64,000 nt of DNA from Clostridia bacterium (GTDB taxonomy: Bacteria > Bacillota > Clostridia > Christensenellales > Borkfalkiaceae): positions 25,625 to 89,624 of the forward strand of contig JAFUKM010000010.1 in assembly GCA_017473605.1 (NCBI GenBank), read 5' to 3'. Both the position numbers and the translations under genes were made by a program. Every line of letters starts with the position of its first letter. The stretch's first letter is position 1. A model generated the notes under the pieces. The model saw only the letters and a list, made by a program, of their open reading frames with translations. It ran no database searches and had not been told where the DNA came from. Shown here in pieces: positions 57,202-64,000 of this stretch.

Positions 57202-59376
57202 TTATACCACGTTTACTCCCGAAATGGAAGCGTTTGCGAGCATTTTCCGCATTTTCTTGTTACGGCGGACTCTGAAAGAATTGGCTACGGCAAGCAACAT
57301 TATGCCCACGTCCGCAAAAACCGCCGCCCAAAGAGGCAATATCCCCATCGCCCCGAGTATCATAAACGCGGCTTTCGCCACAATCGAGAATACAATATTT
57401 TGCATAACGATTTTTTTCGTCTTTTTCGCCGTGAACACCGCTTGCGGGACTCCGCGCAAATCGTCGGTGATTAGCACGAAATCGGACGCTTCTATCGCCG
57501 CCGCGCTGCCCAATTTTCCCATCGAAACACTACAATCCGCCGCCGTCATTACGGGCGCGTCGTTAATGCCGTCGCCAACGTATACCAAAGCGCCTTCCTT
57601 TTTCAAAGACTCCGCTTTTTGCAATTTGTCCATCGGCAACAATTCCGCATAAGTTTCTTCCAATCCTATTTCCGAAGCGATTTGTTCCGCGCGACGAGCG
57701 TTATCCCCCGTCAACATTACTTGACGGCGAACGCCGCAATTTTTCAACGCAGAAAGCGCCGCTTGCGTTTCTTCACGCAGGGTGTCGCCCACTTCTACGC
57801 AACCGAGATATTCCCCGTTTTTCGCCACGTACAACACCGTATATACGCTATCCATTTGCGTAAATGCAACGTTCTTTTCCAATAACAGCTTTGCGTTGCC
57901 AACCAACAATTCTTCCCCTTCCGCTTCCGCCGTCATGCCAAACCCCGCGCGCTCCGTCGCGTTATCTATACGGTGTGTGAAAGGCATATTTGCAAACGCT
58001 TTCGCTATCGGGTGGGAAGAATTTTTCTCTACCGCCGCAACGATATCGACCAGCATGTCTGCGTTTACCCCCGTAACAGGATGAATTTCACGCACGGAGA
58101 AAATGCCTTTCGTCAGCGTTCCCGTCTTATCGAACGCCACTGTTTTCGCCTTGGAAAGCGTATCCAAATGCGTTGCTCCTTTTACCAATATCCCTGCTTT
58201 GGCGCACGCGCCAATCCCCGAAAAATAGGTGAGCGGCACGGAAATTATCAACGCGCAAGGGCAGGAAATAACGAGAAACGTCAACGCCGATTGTACCCAA
58301 CGCGCAAGGTCTTTGAAATAGAATCTACCATCCGCCAAAAATCCGCTGCAAAGCGGCGCGACCACCGCCAATGCCAACGCAAAAATACAAACAATAGGCG
58401 TATACCAACGCGCAAATTTCGTAATGAATTTTTCGGGAGCGGCTTTTCCCGACGACGCGTTTTCTACCATATCGAGTATTTTACCCACGGCGCTGTCGCT
58501 ATAAGGACGAATTGCGCGCATCGTGAACGCCGCGCCGACGTTGATACTGCCCGAAAGCAATTCTTCACCGCTTTGCGCCGTACGCGGTTCCGCTTCTCCC
58601 GTCAACGATTTTACGTCTAACGTGGCAGCTCTATCAATCACAACGCCGTCTACGGGCACTTTCTCTCCCGCTTTCACAAATACTATCTCGCCAACCGCCA
58701 CCTCTTCGGGTTTTACGGTAATTTGCTCCCGTCCACGAAACACCGTTGCCGATTCGCTTTTCAATTCCATTAAATCGACGAGCGAACGACGCGACGAATC
58801 CACCGCCCACTCTTGCAAAGTTTCTCCGATTTGATAAAGGAGCATTACCAATACGCTCTCGCTGAATTCCCCAAGACACATCGCGCCGATAGAAGCCACC
58901 GTCATCAAAAAGTTCTCGTCGAAAATTTTGCCTTTTACGATATTTTTCACCGTAGATATCAAAACGGGATATCCCACGCTAAAATACGCAATCGCAAAAC
59001 AAACGTATGTACAAATATTTGCGATAAGACCGCTTACAAAATGCTCCAAAAGCAAACCCGTGATAAAAAACAGAGCGGAAAAACCTATACACGCCCATTG
59101 TACAACGCGTTTTTTATTGATTATGCGCGTGCGGTAATCCGTATTCGGCGCGGACATACCCCCGTCGTTTTCATCCAATACGCGCACTTCTTCAAAATGA
59201 TTTGCTGCATATATCGCTTTTTGCAACGCTTCGTCCGTATCGTATTCTAACGTAAGTTTTTGATTAACAAAGGCTATGGAGGCAGAAGAAATCCCGTCTA
59301 TCTCGGCGATTTCTCTCTCCAATTCCGCCGCGCAAGCCGCGCAATCCAAACCCTGTAATTGTAACGTTTTTTTCAT
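57202..59376 (-). CDS. cadA: Heavy-metal-translocating P-type ATPase (CadA-like)
   Basis: An ATP-driven exporter of soft divalent cations. The 724 residues have an N-terminal metal-binding domain with GLDCAACAAELE, the A-domain LTGEAEPR, the transport-site CPC (VISCPCALIISVP), the phosphorylation loop AFDKTGTLTKG, the SSHPIAKAF (HP) motif and VGDGINDAPVM. This class exports Zn, Cd or Pb. The ATG at 59376 has AAAGGAG. It follows the ArsR-type regulator by 10 nt. Confidence 0.93.
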   Translation of the reverse strand: MKKTLQLQGLDCAACAAELEREIAEIDGISSASIAFVNQKLTLEYDTDEALQKAIYAANHFEEVRVLDENDGGMSAPNTDYRTRIINKKRVVQWACIGFSALFFITGLLLEHFVSGLIANICTYVCFAIAYFSVGYPVLISTVKNIVKGKIFDENFLMTVASIGAMCLGEFSESVLVMLLYQIGETLQEWAVDSSRRSLVDLMELKSESATVFRGREQITVKPEEVAVGEIVFVKAGEKVPVDGVVIDRAATLDVKSLTGEAEPRTAQSGEELLSGSINVGAAFTMRAIRPYSDSAVGKILDMVENASSGKAAPEKFITKFARWYTPIVCIFALALAVVAPLCSGFLADGRFYFKDLARWVQSALTFLVISCPCALIISVPLTYFSGIGACAKAGILVKGATHLDTLSKAKTVAFDKTGTLTKGIFSVREIHPVTGVNADMLVDIVAAVEKNSSHPIAKAFANMPFTHRIDNATERAGFGMTAEAEGEELLVGNAKLLLEKNVAFTQMDSVYTVLYVAKNGEYLGCVEVGDTLREETQAALSALKNCGVRRQVMLTGDNARRAEQIASEIGLEETYAELLPMDKLQKAESLKKEGALVYVGDGINDAPVMTAADCSVSMGKLGSAAAIEASDFVLITDDLRGVPQAVFTAKKTKKIVMQNIVFSIVAKAAFMILGAMGILPLWAAVFADVGIMLLAVANSFRVRRNKKMRKMLANASISGVNVV

Positions 59377-59386
59377 AACCGCTCCT

Positions 59387-59746
59387 TTAATGCTCTGCGC
59401 ATTGTAGATGCTGTACGCCCATTTCAATGATACCGCGCACGTGATTGTCGGCAATGGAATATTCTACGAATTTTCCTTGGCGACGGGATTTTACGATATG
59501 GTTATCCCTTAAAATACGAAGCTGATGGCTGACGGCACTTTGCGTACCTTCGCATACTTCCGTTAAATGATATACGCATAATTCGCCGTTCAATAGCGCC
59601 AAGACGATTTTCAAACGGCTGGGGTCGGAAAGCAACTGAAAGATTTTGCATACTTTTTCTACGTCCGACGGTAATAAAATCTCTTCTTTCGCTCGCGCCA
59701 CCACCGCCTCGTGCGCGTGATTATGCGCGCAACTTTCTTTCTGCAT
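59387..59746 (-). CDS. ArsR/SmtB-family metal-responsive repressor
   Basis: A 119-residue winged-helix repressor in the CadC/SmtB group. Visible are LLSDPSRLKIVLALL, ELCVYHLTEV (with one Cys of the CadC-type ELCVC box), the recognition helix TQSAVSHQLRILRD, and a C-terminal metal site DNHVRGIIEMGVQHLQC. There the SmtB ligands Asp, His and His are kept, while the fourth is Cys rather than His or Glu. The N-terminus has CAHNHAH, a possible extra metal site. It should derepress the cad operon when metal binds. Confidence 0.92.
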   Translation of the reverse strand: MQKESCAHNHAHEAVVARAKEEILLPSDVEKVCKIFQLLSDPSRLKIVLALLNGELCVYHLTEVCEGTQSAVSHQLRILRDNHIVKSRRQGKFVEYSIADNHVRGIIEMGVQHLQCAEH

Positions 59747-59880
59747 TGTTTTACTCCTTTCTTTACTCTATTCTACACACCGTGTAAACAGCACTTTTTT
59801 CCATTTTTGAATAAGACGCAAAAGAAACTCTTGATTCTCTTATCCACAAACTACCCGAGCTTACACCGCGTATTTTTATT

Positions 59881-59947
59881 ATATATGAATAATTGTTCAT
59901 ATATTCATATTTTAGTATATTATATATCGGGGAAAACGGATTGTCAA
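59881..59947 (-). promoter_or_regulatory. cad operon promoter with SmtB/CadC-type operator
   Basis: TTGACA (59947-59942) and TATAAT (59924-59919), 17 nt apart, form a perfect promoter. Just downstream of the start lies a near-perfect 24-bp palindrome (59881-59904) with the 12-2-12 core TGAATAATTGTTCA, typical of the ArsR/SmtB family. The rest of the 59747-60035 stretch shows nothing else. Confidence 0.88.
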
Positions 59948-60035
59948 GCGTTTGGGAGAAAGTTTTTTCATTTTTGGATAATTATATTTGAAAATTGCGT
60001 TTAAGTGGTTTGGGACGTTAAAAATTTCTTGCATC

Positions 60036-60073
60036 AAAAAAGACAGCGTGATGAATTTCACACCGTCTTTTTT
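60036..60073 (-). terminator. Terminator after the TauE gene
   Basis: A 9-bp outer stem (60036-60044 with 60065-60073) plus a short inner stem, with a U-run after the 3' arm on the minus strand, 9 nt after the stop at 60082. Confidence 0.82.
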
Positions 60074-60081
60074 AATTTGAG

Positions 60082-60864
60082 TTACGAAACAGCGTTTACA
60101 ATTATAATGGCGACACTCAGCGTCAACAGTATTACGCCCGTAATGCGGTTTAACGTTTTCGGCGAAGCTTTATTTGCTATGCGCGCGCCAATCCGCGCCC
60201 AAATCAACGTGAAAACTATACAAAGTATCAAGACCGTCCAATCGGGAAAACCGTCAAGCGCGAAGTGCGAAATCGCACCCGTCAACGCCGTAAAGGTCAT
60301 TATGAAAACGCTTGTCCCGACTGCGGTTTTTAACTCGTACCCCAAAACGCTCGTCAATATCAACAGCATCATCATACCGCCGCCTGCGCCCACAAAGCCG
60401 CAAATAAAGCCGATTAAACAACCGCAAACGATAGACTGAATCGCCCTCTTTTTCTTGGAAACGTTTAACATGGTTTCTTTGGTCGTCATAACGGGTTTGA
60501 CAATGAATTTCATTCCCAAAACCGCCGTCATAATCACCGAAACGTTACCCATCGTCGTGCTATGCAAAAGGCTTGACACGTAACTTCCCACAACGGTAAA
60601 CGCGAGCACACTAATCATCATAATCAGCCCGTTACGTATATCCAAATTACCGTTTTTCTTATAGGTATAGGAAGATACGGCGCTTGCCAACACGTCGGAA
60701 GCCAATGCAATACCGACGGCTTGATAGGCGGGAATATCCAAAAACGTTACAAGCATCGGCGTTATTACCGCCGCCGCGCTCATTCCGGCAAAACCCGTCC
60801 CCAAGCCTGCTCCCAAGCCCGCTAAAAAACATACGACAATTTCTATAAATACAGTCAAGTACAT
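60082..60864 (-). CDS. TauE/SafE-family membrane transporter
   Basis: A 260-residue permease with about eight membrane segments and the family repeats GLGAGLGTGFAGMSAAAVITP near the start and GFICGFVGAGGGMMMLLIL in the second half. Members move sulfite, sulfoacetate or other organosulfur anions; the substrate here is unknown. A long structured leader lies upstream. It is not cotranscribed with the cad operon because a terminator intervenes. Confidence 0.87.
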   Translation of the reverse strand: MYLTVFIEIVVCFLAGLGAGLGTGFAGMSAAAVITPMLVTFLDIPAYQAVGIALASDVLASAVSSYTYKKNGNLDIRNGLIMMISVLAFTVVGSYVSSLLHSTTMGNVSVIMTAVLGMKFIVKPVMTTKETMLNVSKKKRAIQSIVCGCLIGFICGFVGAGGGMMMLLILTSVLGYELKTAVGTSVFIMTFTALTGAISHFALDGFPDWTVLILCIVFTLIWARIGARIANKASPKTLNRITGVILLTLSVAIIIVNAVS

Positions 60865-61076
60865 ACCCCGCCGTTTCCCCTTCTTCTACGTATCACCACG
60901 TTACGTTCAAGGGCAAAAACAAGAAATTTCAAAGCAAGGCAAGGCGCAAAAAGAATTGCCGTAAAGTAAATACGTCTTTTTCGGTCAACTTCTCTCGCCA
61001 AAAGAATTCCTTTGCGCGAGCTTTATTTCAAATTCATAACTTTTATTAAAATATCATAAAAGCACAAATTTGTCAA
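60865..61076 (-). promoter_or_regulatory. TauE gene promoter and structured leader
   Basis: TTGACA (61076-61071) and TATTTT (61053-61048), 17 nt apart, predict a start near 61041 and a leader of about 175 nt. A 5' segment (61005-61017) can pair either with the adjacent segment, giving a CUCGC...GCGAG hairpin near 60994-61020, or with 60944-60957 to form a 13-bp stem that includes a G-U pair only in the minus RNA. The two pairings exclude each other. No terminator U-run was found. From 61077 to 61181 I see no gene or clear element. Confidence 0.5.
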
Positions 61077-61181
61077 GTTTTCCGTCGTCTATATGAAAAT
61101 TTACACAATTTTTCACAAAACTCATCTATTTATCATTAAAATCCATTGGGCACATTTTGTTATTATCGTTAATGATTACTG

Positions 61182-62582
61182 TTAAATTCGTGAACTTTCG
61201 AGAATCTTTAAATTCTTGTTTACCGATTTTTTCAACAGGAAATACGATACTATCGCCGTAAAGACTTCCGCAATCGGAAACGTCCACCATATCAGCGTAG
61301 AAACGTTTGCGCTTAACGTGAAAAGAAACGCTATCGGGAACACCAAAACGATTAAGCGCAACGCTGATATTATCAAAGGCGAATACACTTCGTTAAAGCC
61401 TTGCAAAACGCCTTGAATTGCAACGCTGAAACCCATAAAAATATAGCCGATTGTCGCTATATGCAAAGCGAGCTGACACGTTTTTATGATATCGCTTTTC
61501 GCCACGATAGACGATTCTTCAATCGTAAGAGCGAAAAGATTGGAAATCGGATTCGCCAACGCTTGATATATAACGGTCAATACCGCCGTTACGATAACCG
61601 AGCTGATAATTCCGTGTTTTATCGTATCTTGTACGCGTTCAGCAGCTCCCATACCGTAATTATACGAAGTAATTGAAATCAACGTATTAGATAAGCCAAA
61701 CGCCGCAAACAGCGCAGTCTGCATTAGCTTATAGTAAATCCCATAACTCCCCGACAGCAAATTGACCGTGTACACGTCGTCTATTCCGCCAATAATCAAA
61801 AGCACGCCGAACATCATCAGCGCTAACATACCTTGCATTAAAAATGCGGGGAAACCGATTTTATAGATACGTTTGATAATATTCCATTGCGGCTTGATAT
61901 ATTTGGGATTACCGTCAATTTCTCTATTCGTTGTATAATGCAATACCATTGCAAGCAAGAACGAAACGATTTGCCCGATAACGGTAGCGTAAGCCGCTCC
62001 TGCAATCCCCATTTGCAACGGATAAATAAACACGTAATCGAGCACGATATTCGTCAGCGCGCCAACGACTTGCGAAATCATAGAGTGTATCGTTTTTCCC
62101 GTCGCCATTAAGAAGCGTTCGGCTATCGCGAAGCCGATAGAGCCGAACGAAATACAACAGCATATTTTCAAATATACCGTACCCATTTCCACGACGGTTT
62201 CGTTATCCGACATCAAACGCATATACGGTTTTGCCAAAAACAAGCCGAACAAAAGAAAGACGGCATAAAACACGCAAGCCAAAAACAAGCCGTTTCCCGC
62301 GACTTTATTGACCACTTGTTTATTCCCCTCCCCAAGATTTTTGGAAAGCATAGCGTTAATACCCACACCCGAGCCGACGCCGATTGCTATCATCAAAATT
62401 TGCACAGGAAACGCCGCCGACAAAGCAAGGTTACCAAGCGCACCTTCCTCCCCCATATTGATGACGAACATTGTATCGACGACGTTATACAAGGCTTGTA
62501 AGACCATCGATAATATCATAGGCAAGCCCATTGACCATATCAATCTACTGATTTTTTTCGTTCCCATTTTATTTTCCGTCAT
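61182..62582 (-). CDS. MATE-family multidrug efflux transporter
   Basis: A cation/drug antiporter with 12 predicted helices. The 466 residues begin KISRLIWSMGLPMILSM and repeat the MATE pattern (NVVDTMFVINMGEEGALG; GVGSGVGINAMLSKNLGEG; then FAAFGLSNTLISITSYNYGMG in the second half). The ATG at 62582 has GGAGG six nt upstream. A terminator-like hairpin lies in its short leader, so expression may be attenuated. Confidence 0.92.
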   Translation of the reverse strand: MTENKMGTKKISRLIWSMGLPMILSMVLQALYNVVDTMFVINMGEEGALGNLALSAAFPVQILMIAIGVGSGVGINAMLSKNLGEGNKQVVNKVAGNGLFLACVFYAVFLLFGLFLAKPYMRLMSDNETVVEMGTVYLKICCCISFGSIGFAIAERFLMATGKTIHSMISQVVGALTNIVLDYVFIYPLQMGIAGAAYATVIGQIVSFLLAMVLHYTTNREIDGNPKYIKPQWNIIKRIYKIGFPAFLMQGMLALMMFGVLLIIGGIDDVYTVNLLSGSYGIYYKLMQTALFAAFGLSNTLISITSYNYGMGAAERVQDTIKHGIISSVIVTAVLTVIYQALANPISNLFALTIEESSIVAKSDIIKTCQLALHIATIGYIFMGFSVAIQGVLQGFNEVYSPLIISALRLIVLVFPIAFLFTLSANVSTLIWWTFPIAEVFTAIVSYFLLKKSVNKNLKILESSRI

Positions 62583-62690
62583 TGCATACCTCCAAGACAT
62601 AAAAAATAGCGCAAGTCCAACGTTAGCTGGACTTACGCCTTTCGACTACTCACTATCAAATATTCTATCATAATTAGAATTTTTTTGCAA
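62583..62690 (-). promoter_or_regulatory. MATE gene promoter and attenuator-like leader
   Basis: TTGCAA (62690-62685) and TAGAAT (62667-62662), 17 nt apart, start a leader near 62655. It contains an 11-bp hairpin (62609-62619 with 62628-62638) followed by six U residues (62606-62601), just before the GGAGG. A six-codon frame GTG-AGT-AGT-CGA-AAG-GCG-TAA ends in the first arm of that hairpin. This is the arrangement expected for attenuation, but whether it is translated is not known. Confidence 0.6.
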
Positions 62691-62744
62691 ATAATTTCTC
62701 GCAAAAAACCTAAAAAATTTAGGAAGGAAACAATCCGAATTTAA

Positions 62745-62867
62745 CCTTTTCGCGAGAATTTTCAACACCTTAAAAGGGAACACTCGCTTGGCGCGCTTGG
62801 CAACGCATACACCGATTTATCTGACGACTACCTTCTAAAAGAAGGTAAGAAACTGAACAAGTGGTAA
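62745..62867 (+). pseudogene. Possible 3' remnant of a plus-strand gene
   Basis: A 40-codon open stretch with no start codon ends at a TAA at 62867. Its last residues, LGALGNAYTDLSDDYLLKEG followed by KKLNKW, look like the tail of a real protein: acidic and basic residues alternate with aromatic ones, and no low complexity is seen. I cannot name the family. It may be the relic of a deleted gene between the MATE gene and tRNA-Glu, but chance cannot be excluded for so short a frame. Confidence 0.3.
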
Positions 62868-62916
62868 ACTTCCCCGTTTCGTCCCCATTTTTTGAAAAAT
62901 TAAGGTAGTGAAACAT

Positions 62917-62964
62917 CAAAAAACAGCGGTTTTCAAGCGAAAATCGCTCAAAAACCGCCGTTTT
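62917..62964 (-). terminator. Terminator after tRNA-Glu
   Basis: Two nested stems (AAAACGGCGGUUUU pairing with AAAACCGCUGUUUU, and AGCG with CGCU inside) followed by a U-rich run, directly after the encoded CCA end of the tRNA. Confidence 0.85.
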
Positions 62965-63039
62965 TGGTGACCTTATCGGGACTCGAACCCGAGTTTGCGC
63001 CGTGAGAGGGCGCCGTCCTAACCGCTAGACGATAAGGCC
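62965..63039 (-). tRNA. tRNA-Glu(CTC)
   Basis: A 75-nt tRNA with an encoded CCA. The acceptor stem pairs GGCCTTA with TAAGGTC (one G-U) and the discriminator is A73. The anticodon stem GCGCC/GGCGC closes the loop CTCTCAC, giving anticodon CTC (63004-63006). The T-arm reads CTCGGGTTCGAGTCCCGA with the TTCGA loop, and the D-arm carries AGCGGTTAGGA. It is a single gene with its own promoter. Confidence 0.94.
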
Positions 63040-63059
63040 TTATTCACTTTTGCTTATGT

Positions 63060-63088
63060 AGTATAGCATATTTTTTTGTTTTTATCAA
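63060..63088 (-). promoter_or_regulatory. Promoter of tRNA-Glu
   Basis: TTGATA (63088-63083) and TATACT (63065-63060) with a 17-nt spacer; the start would fall near 63053, 14 nt before the mature 5' end. Confidence 0.78.
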
Positions 63089-63137
63089 CTGTTTTTCGCG
63101 TATTGAAAAAAGAATTTTTTAATGAATATCCTTTTGA

Positions 63138-63174
63138 GTAAAAAAGGGCTCTACTTTCATAGAACCCTTTTTCA
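63138..63174 (-). terminator. Terminator after galM
   Basis: A stem AAAAAGGG...CCCTTTTT with an internal CTA/TAG pairing and a U-run on the minus strand, starting right at the galM stop. Confidence 0.85.
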
Positions 63175-64000
63175 TTATTTTTGCACCGAGAACTTATACA
63201 CCGTTCTTTCGTGATACGTTTCCCCCGCCTTTAATATCGTAGACGGGTACTCGGGACAATTCGGTGAATTGGGATATCCTTGCGTTTCCAAGCAAAGCGC
63301 GCAATGGTTGACGTACGTTTTCTTACCCTTAACCCCGCCTGTTCCGTTGCCCGTGTAAAGCTGTACCGCCGGGAGCGTGGTATAGCAATCCATTTTTCTG
63401 CCCGTTTCTTTATCGTAAACGTACGCGAAATGTTCCAAGTCCTTTTCCGCTTCTCTTTCAATACAGTAATTGAAATCAAACCCGTTACATTGTTTAATCA
63501 TATCCGCTTGCGAAAACATATCCTTTCCAAGCGGCTTTGCAGGATAAAAACTGTACGGCGTATCGTCGATTTCCATATATTCGCCGTGGGGAATCAACTC
63601 CTTATCCCCGGGCGTCATTTTTCTCGACTTTATCATCAATTCGTGCTTTAATACCGTGTCCTGCCCGCCGATATTGAAATATGCGTGATTGGTCAAATTA
63701 CAAGGGGTATCCTTGTCCGTCGTCGCTTTATAATCGATAATCAATTCGTTTTCTTCCGTAAGCGTAAAGCTTACCCACACTTTCATTTCCCCGGGGAAAC
63801 CGCCCGCCCCATCGGGGGATACGTGGCTTAACACAAGCGTTTCGCCTTGAATTTTCGCTTCCCATACCTGTCTATCGAAATTACTCGTAATTCCGCCGTG
63901 CAAACAGTTCTTTCCTTCGTTAGCTTCTACCGTATACGTTGCGCCGTTGATAACGAACTGCGAGTTTTCAATACGGTTACCAAACCGTCCTATCGTTGCC
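63175..64000 (-). CDS. galM: Aldose 1-epimerase (5' end outside window)
   Basis: Interconverts alpha and beta anomers of aldoses such as galactose and glucose. The visible 274 codons continue to the window edge, so the N-terminus is missing. Seen are TIGRFGNRIENSQF (the GRxxNRI substrate loop), KNCLHGG with the first catalytic-site His, TNHAYFNIGG with the second His, and a C-terminal LCLETQGYPNSPN with the catalytic Glu. No sugar-pathway neighbour is visible. Confidence 0.95.
   Translation of the reverse strand, partial: ATIGRFGNRIENSQFVINGATYTVEANEGKNCLHGGITSNFDRQVWEAKIQGETLVLSHVSPDGAGGFPGEMKVWVSFTLTEENELIIDYKATTDKDTPCNLTNHAYFNIGGQDTVLKHELMIKSRKMTPGDKELIPHGEYMEIDDTPYSFYPAKPLGKDMFSQADMIKQCNGFDFNYCIEREAEKDLEHFAYVYDKETGRKMDCYTTLPAVQLYTGNGTGGVKGKKTYVNHCALCLETQGYPNSPNCPEYPSTILKAGETYHERTVYKFSVQK

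Noticed and set aside
1-64000. CRISPR array, insertion sequence, prophage or rRNA operon
   Set aside because: No regularly spaced direct repeats, transposase, integrase, phage structural gene or rRNA-like sequence was found.

Overview
The window is a dense chromosomal segment of a Bacillota bacterium, most probably an uncultivated, gut-type member of the Clostridia. The evidence is the gene content: class III fructose-bisphosphatase, McsA-McsB-ClpC, TrmK, a dgt-dnaG-rpoD-trmK-nif3 string, a phenylalanine T-box ahead of pheST, RnpM and YlxQ in the nusA operon, a DUF3343 protein beside a NifS-like enzyme, and BspA-type leucine-rich-repeat proteins. Placement below class is inference. Nearly all genes lie on the minus strand. 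No insertion sequence, prophage, CRISPR array or rRNA was seen.

Layout by position. 1-4.3 kb: the rimP-nusA-rnpM-ylxQ-infB operon, with infB cut by the window edge, behind a strong promoter and a 12-bp hairpin. 4.3-10 kb: an accessory insert with two secreted LRR lipoproteins, each divergent from a small XRE regulator, plus fbp. The second pair has two matching palindromic operators in its promoters. 10-14.4 kb: a PolC-derived exonuclease without polymerase, ispG, nrdR and rarA. 14.4-24.3 kb: patatin, pheA, DAHP synthase, coaD, rsmD, folate and cell-wall genes, nif3, trmK and rpoD. 24.3-29.2 kb: dnaG, dgt, an acyltransferase and a GT8 glycosyltransferase. 29.3-38 kb: dtd, efp, pepP, nfo, ribF, truB and T-box-controlled pheST. 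38-43 kb: a long-tailed MscL, two small helical proteins, nth, a third LRR gene with an unusual structured leader, DUF3343 and the cysteine desulfurase. 43-49 kb: a shikimate cluster (aroC-B-A-E-Q-K plus an SDR). 49-54 kb: clpC-mcsB-mcsA with an XRE membrane protein where ctsR would be expected. 54-64 kb: a Na/Pi symporter, metallophosphoesterase, rdgB, a cad-type metal efflux pair, TauE, MATE, tRNA-Glu and partial galM.

The genes are mostly housekeeping: translation, replication and transcription initiation, aromatic amino acids and proteostasis. The novelty is mainly regulatory. The best candidate for an undescribed system is the roughly 200-nt leader of the LRR gene at 40.0-40.7 kb. A consensus promoter would start its RNA at the first arm of a two-tier inverted repeat, and a terminator follows whose arms share sequence with that repeat. 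Other candidates are the self-contained XRE/LRR-lipoprotein operator module, switch-like leaders before tauE and the MATE gene, a terminator that also hides a ribosome binding site behind nth, and the exonuclease-only PolC relic at the ancestral polC locus.
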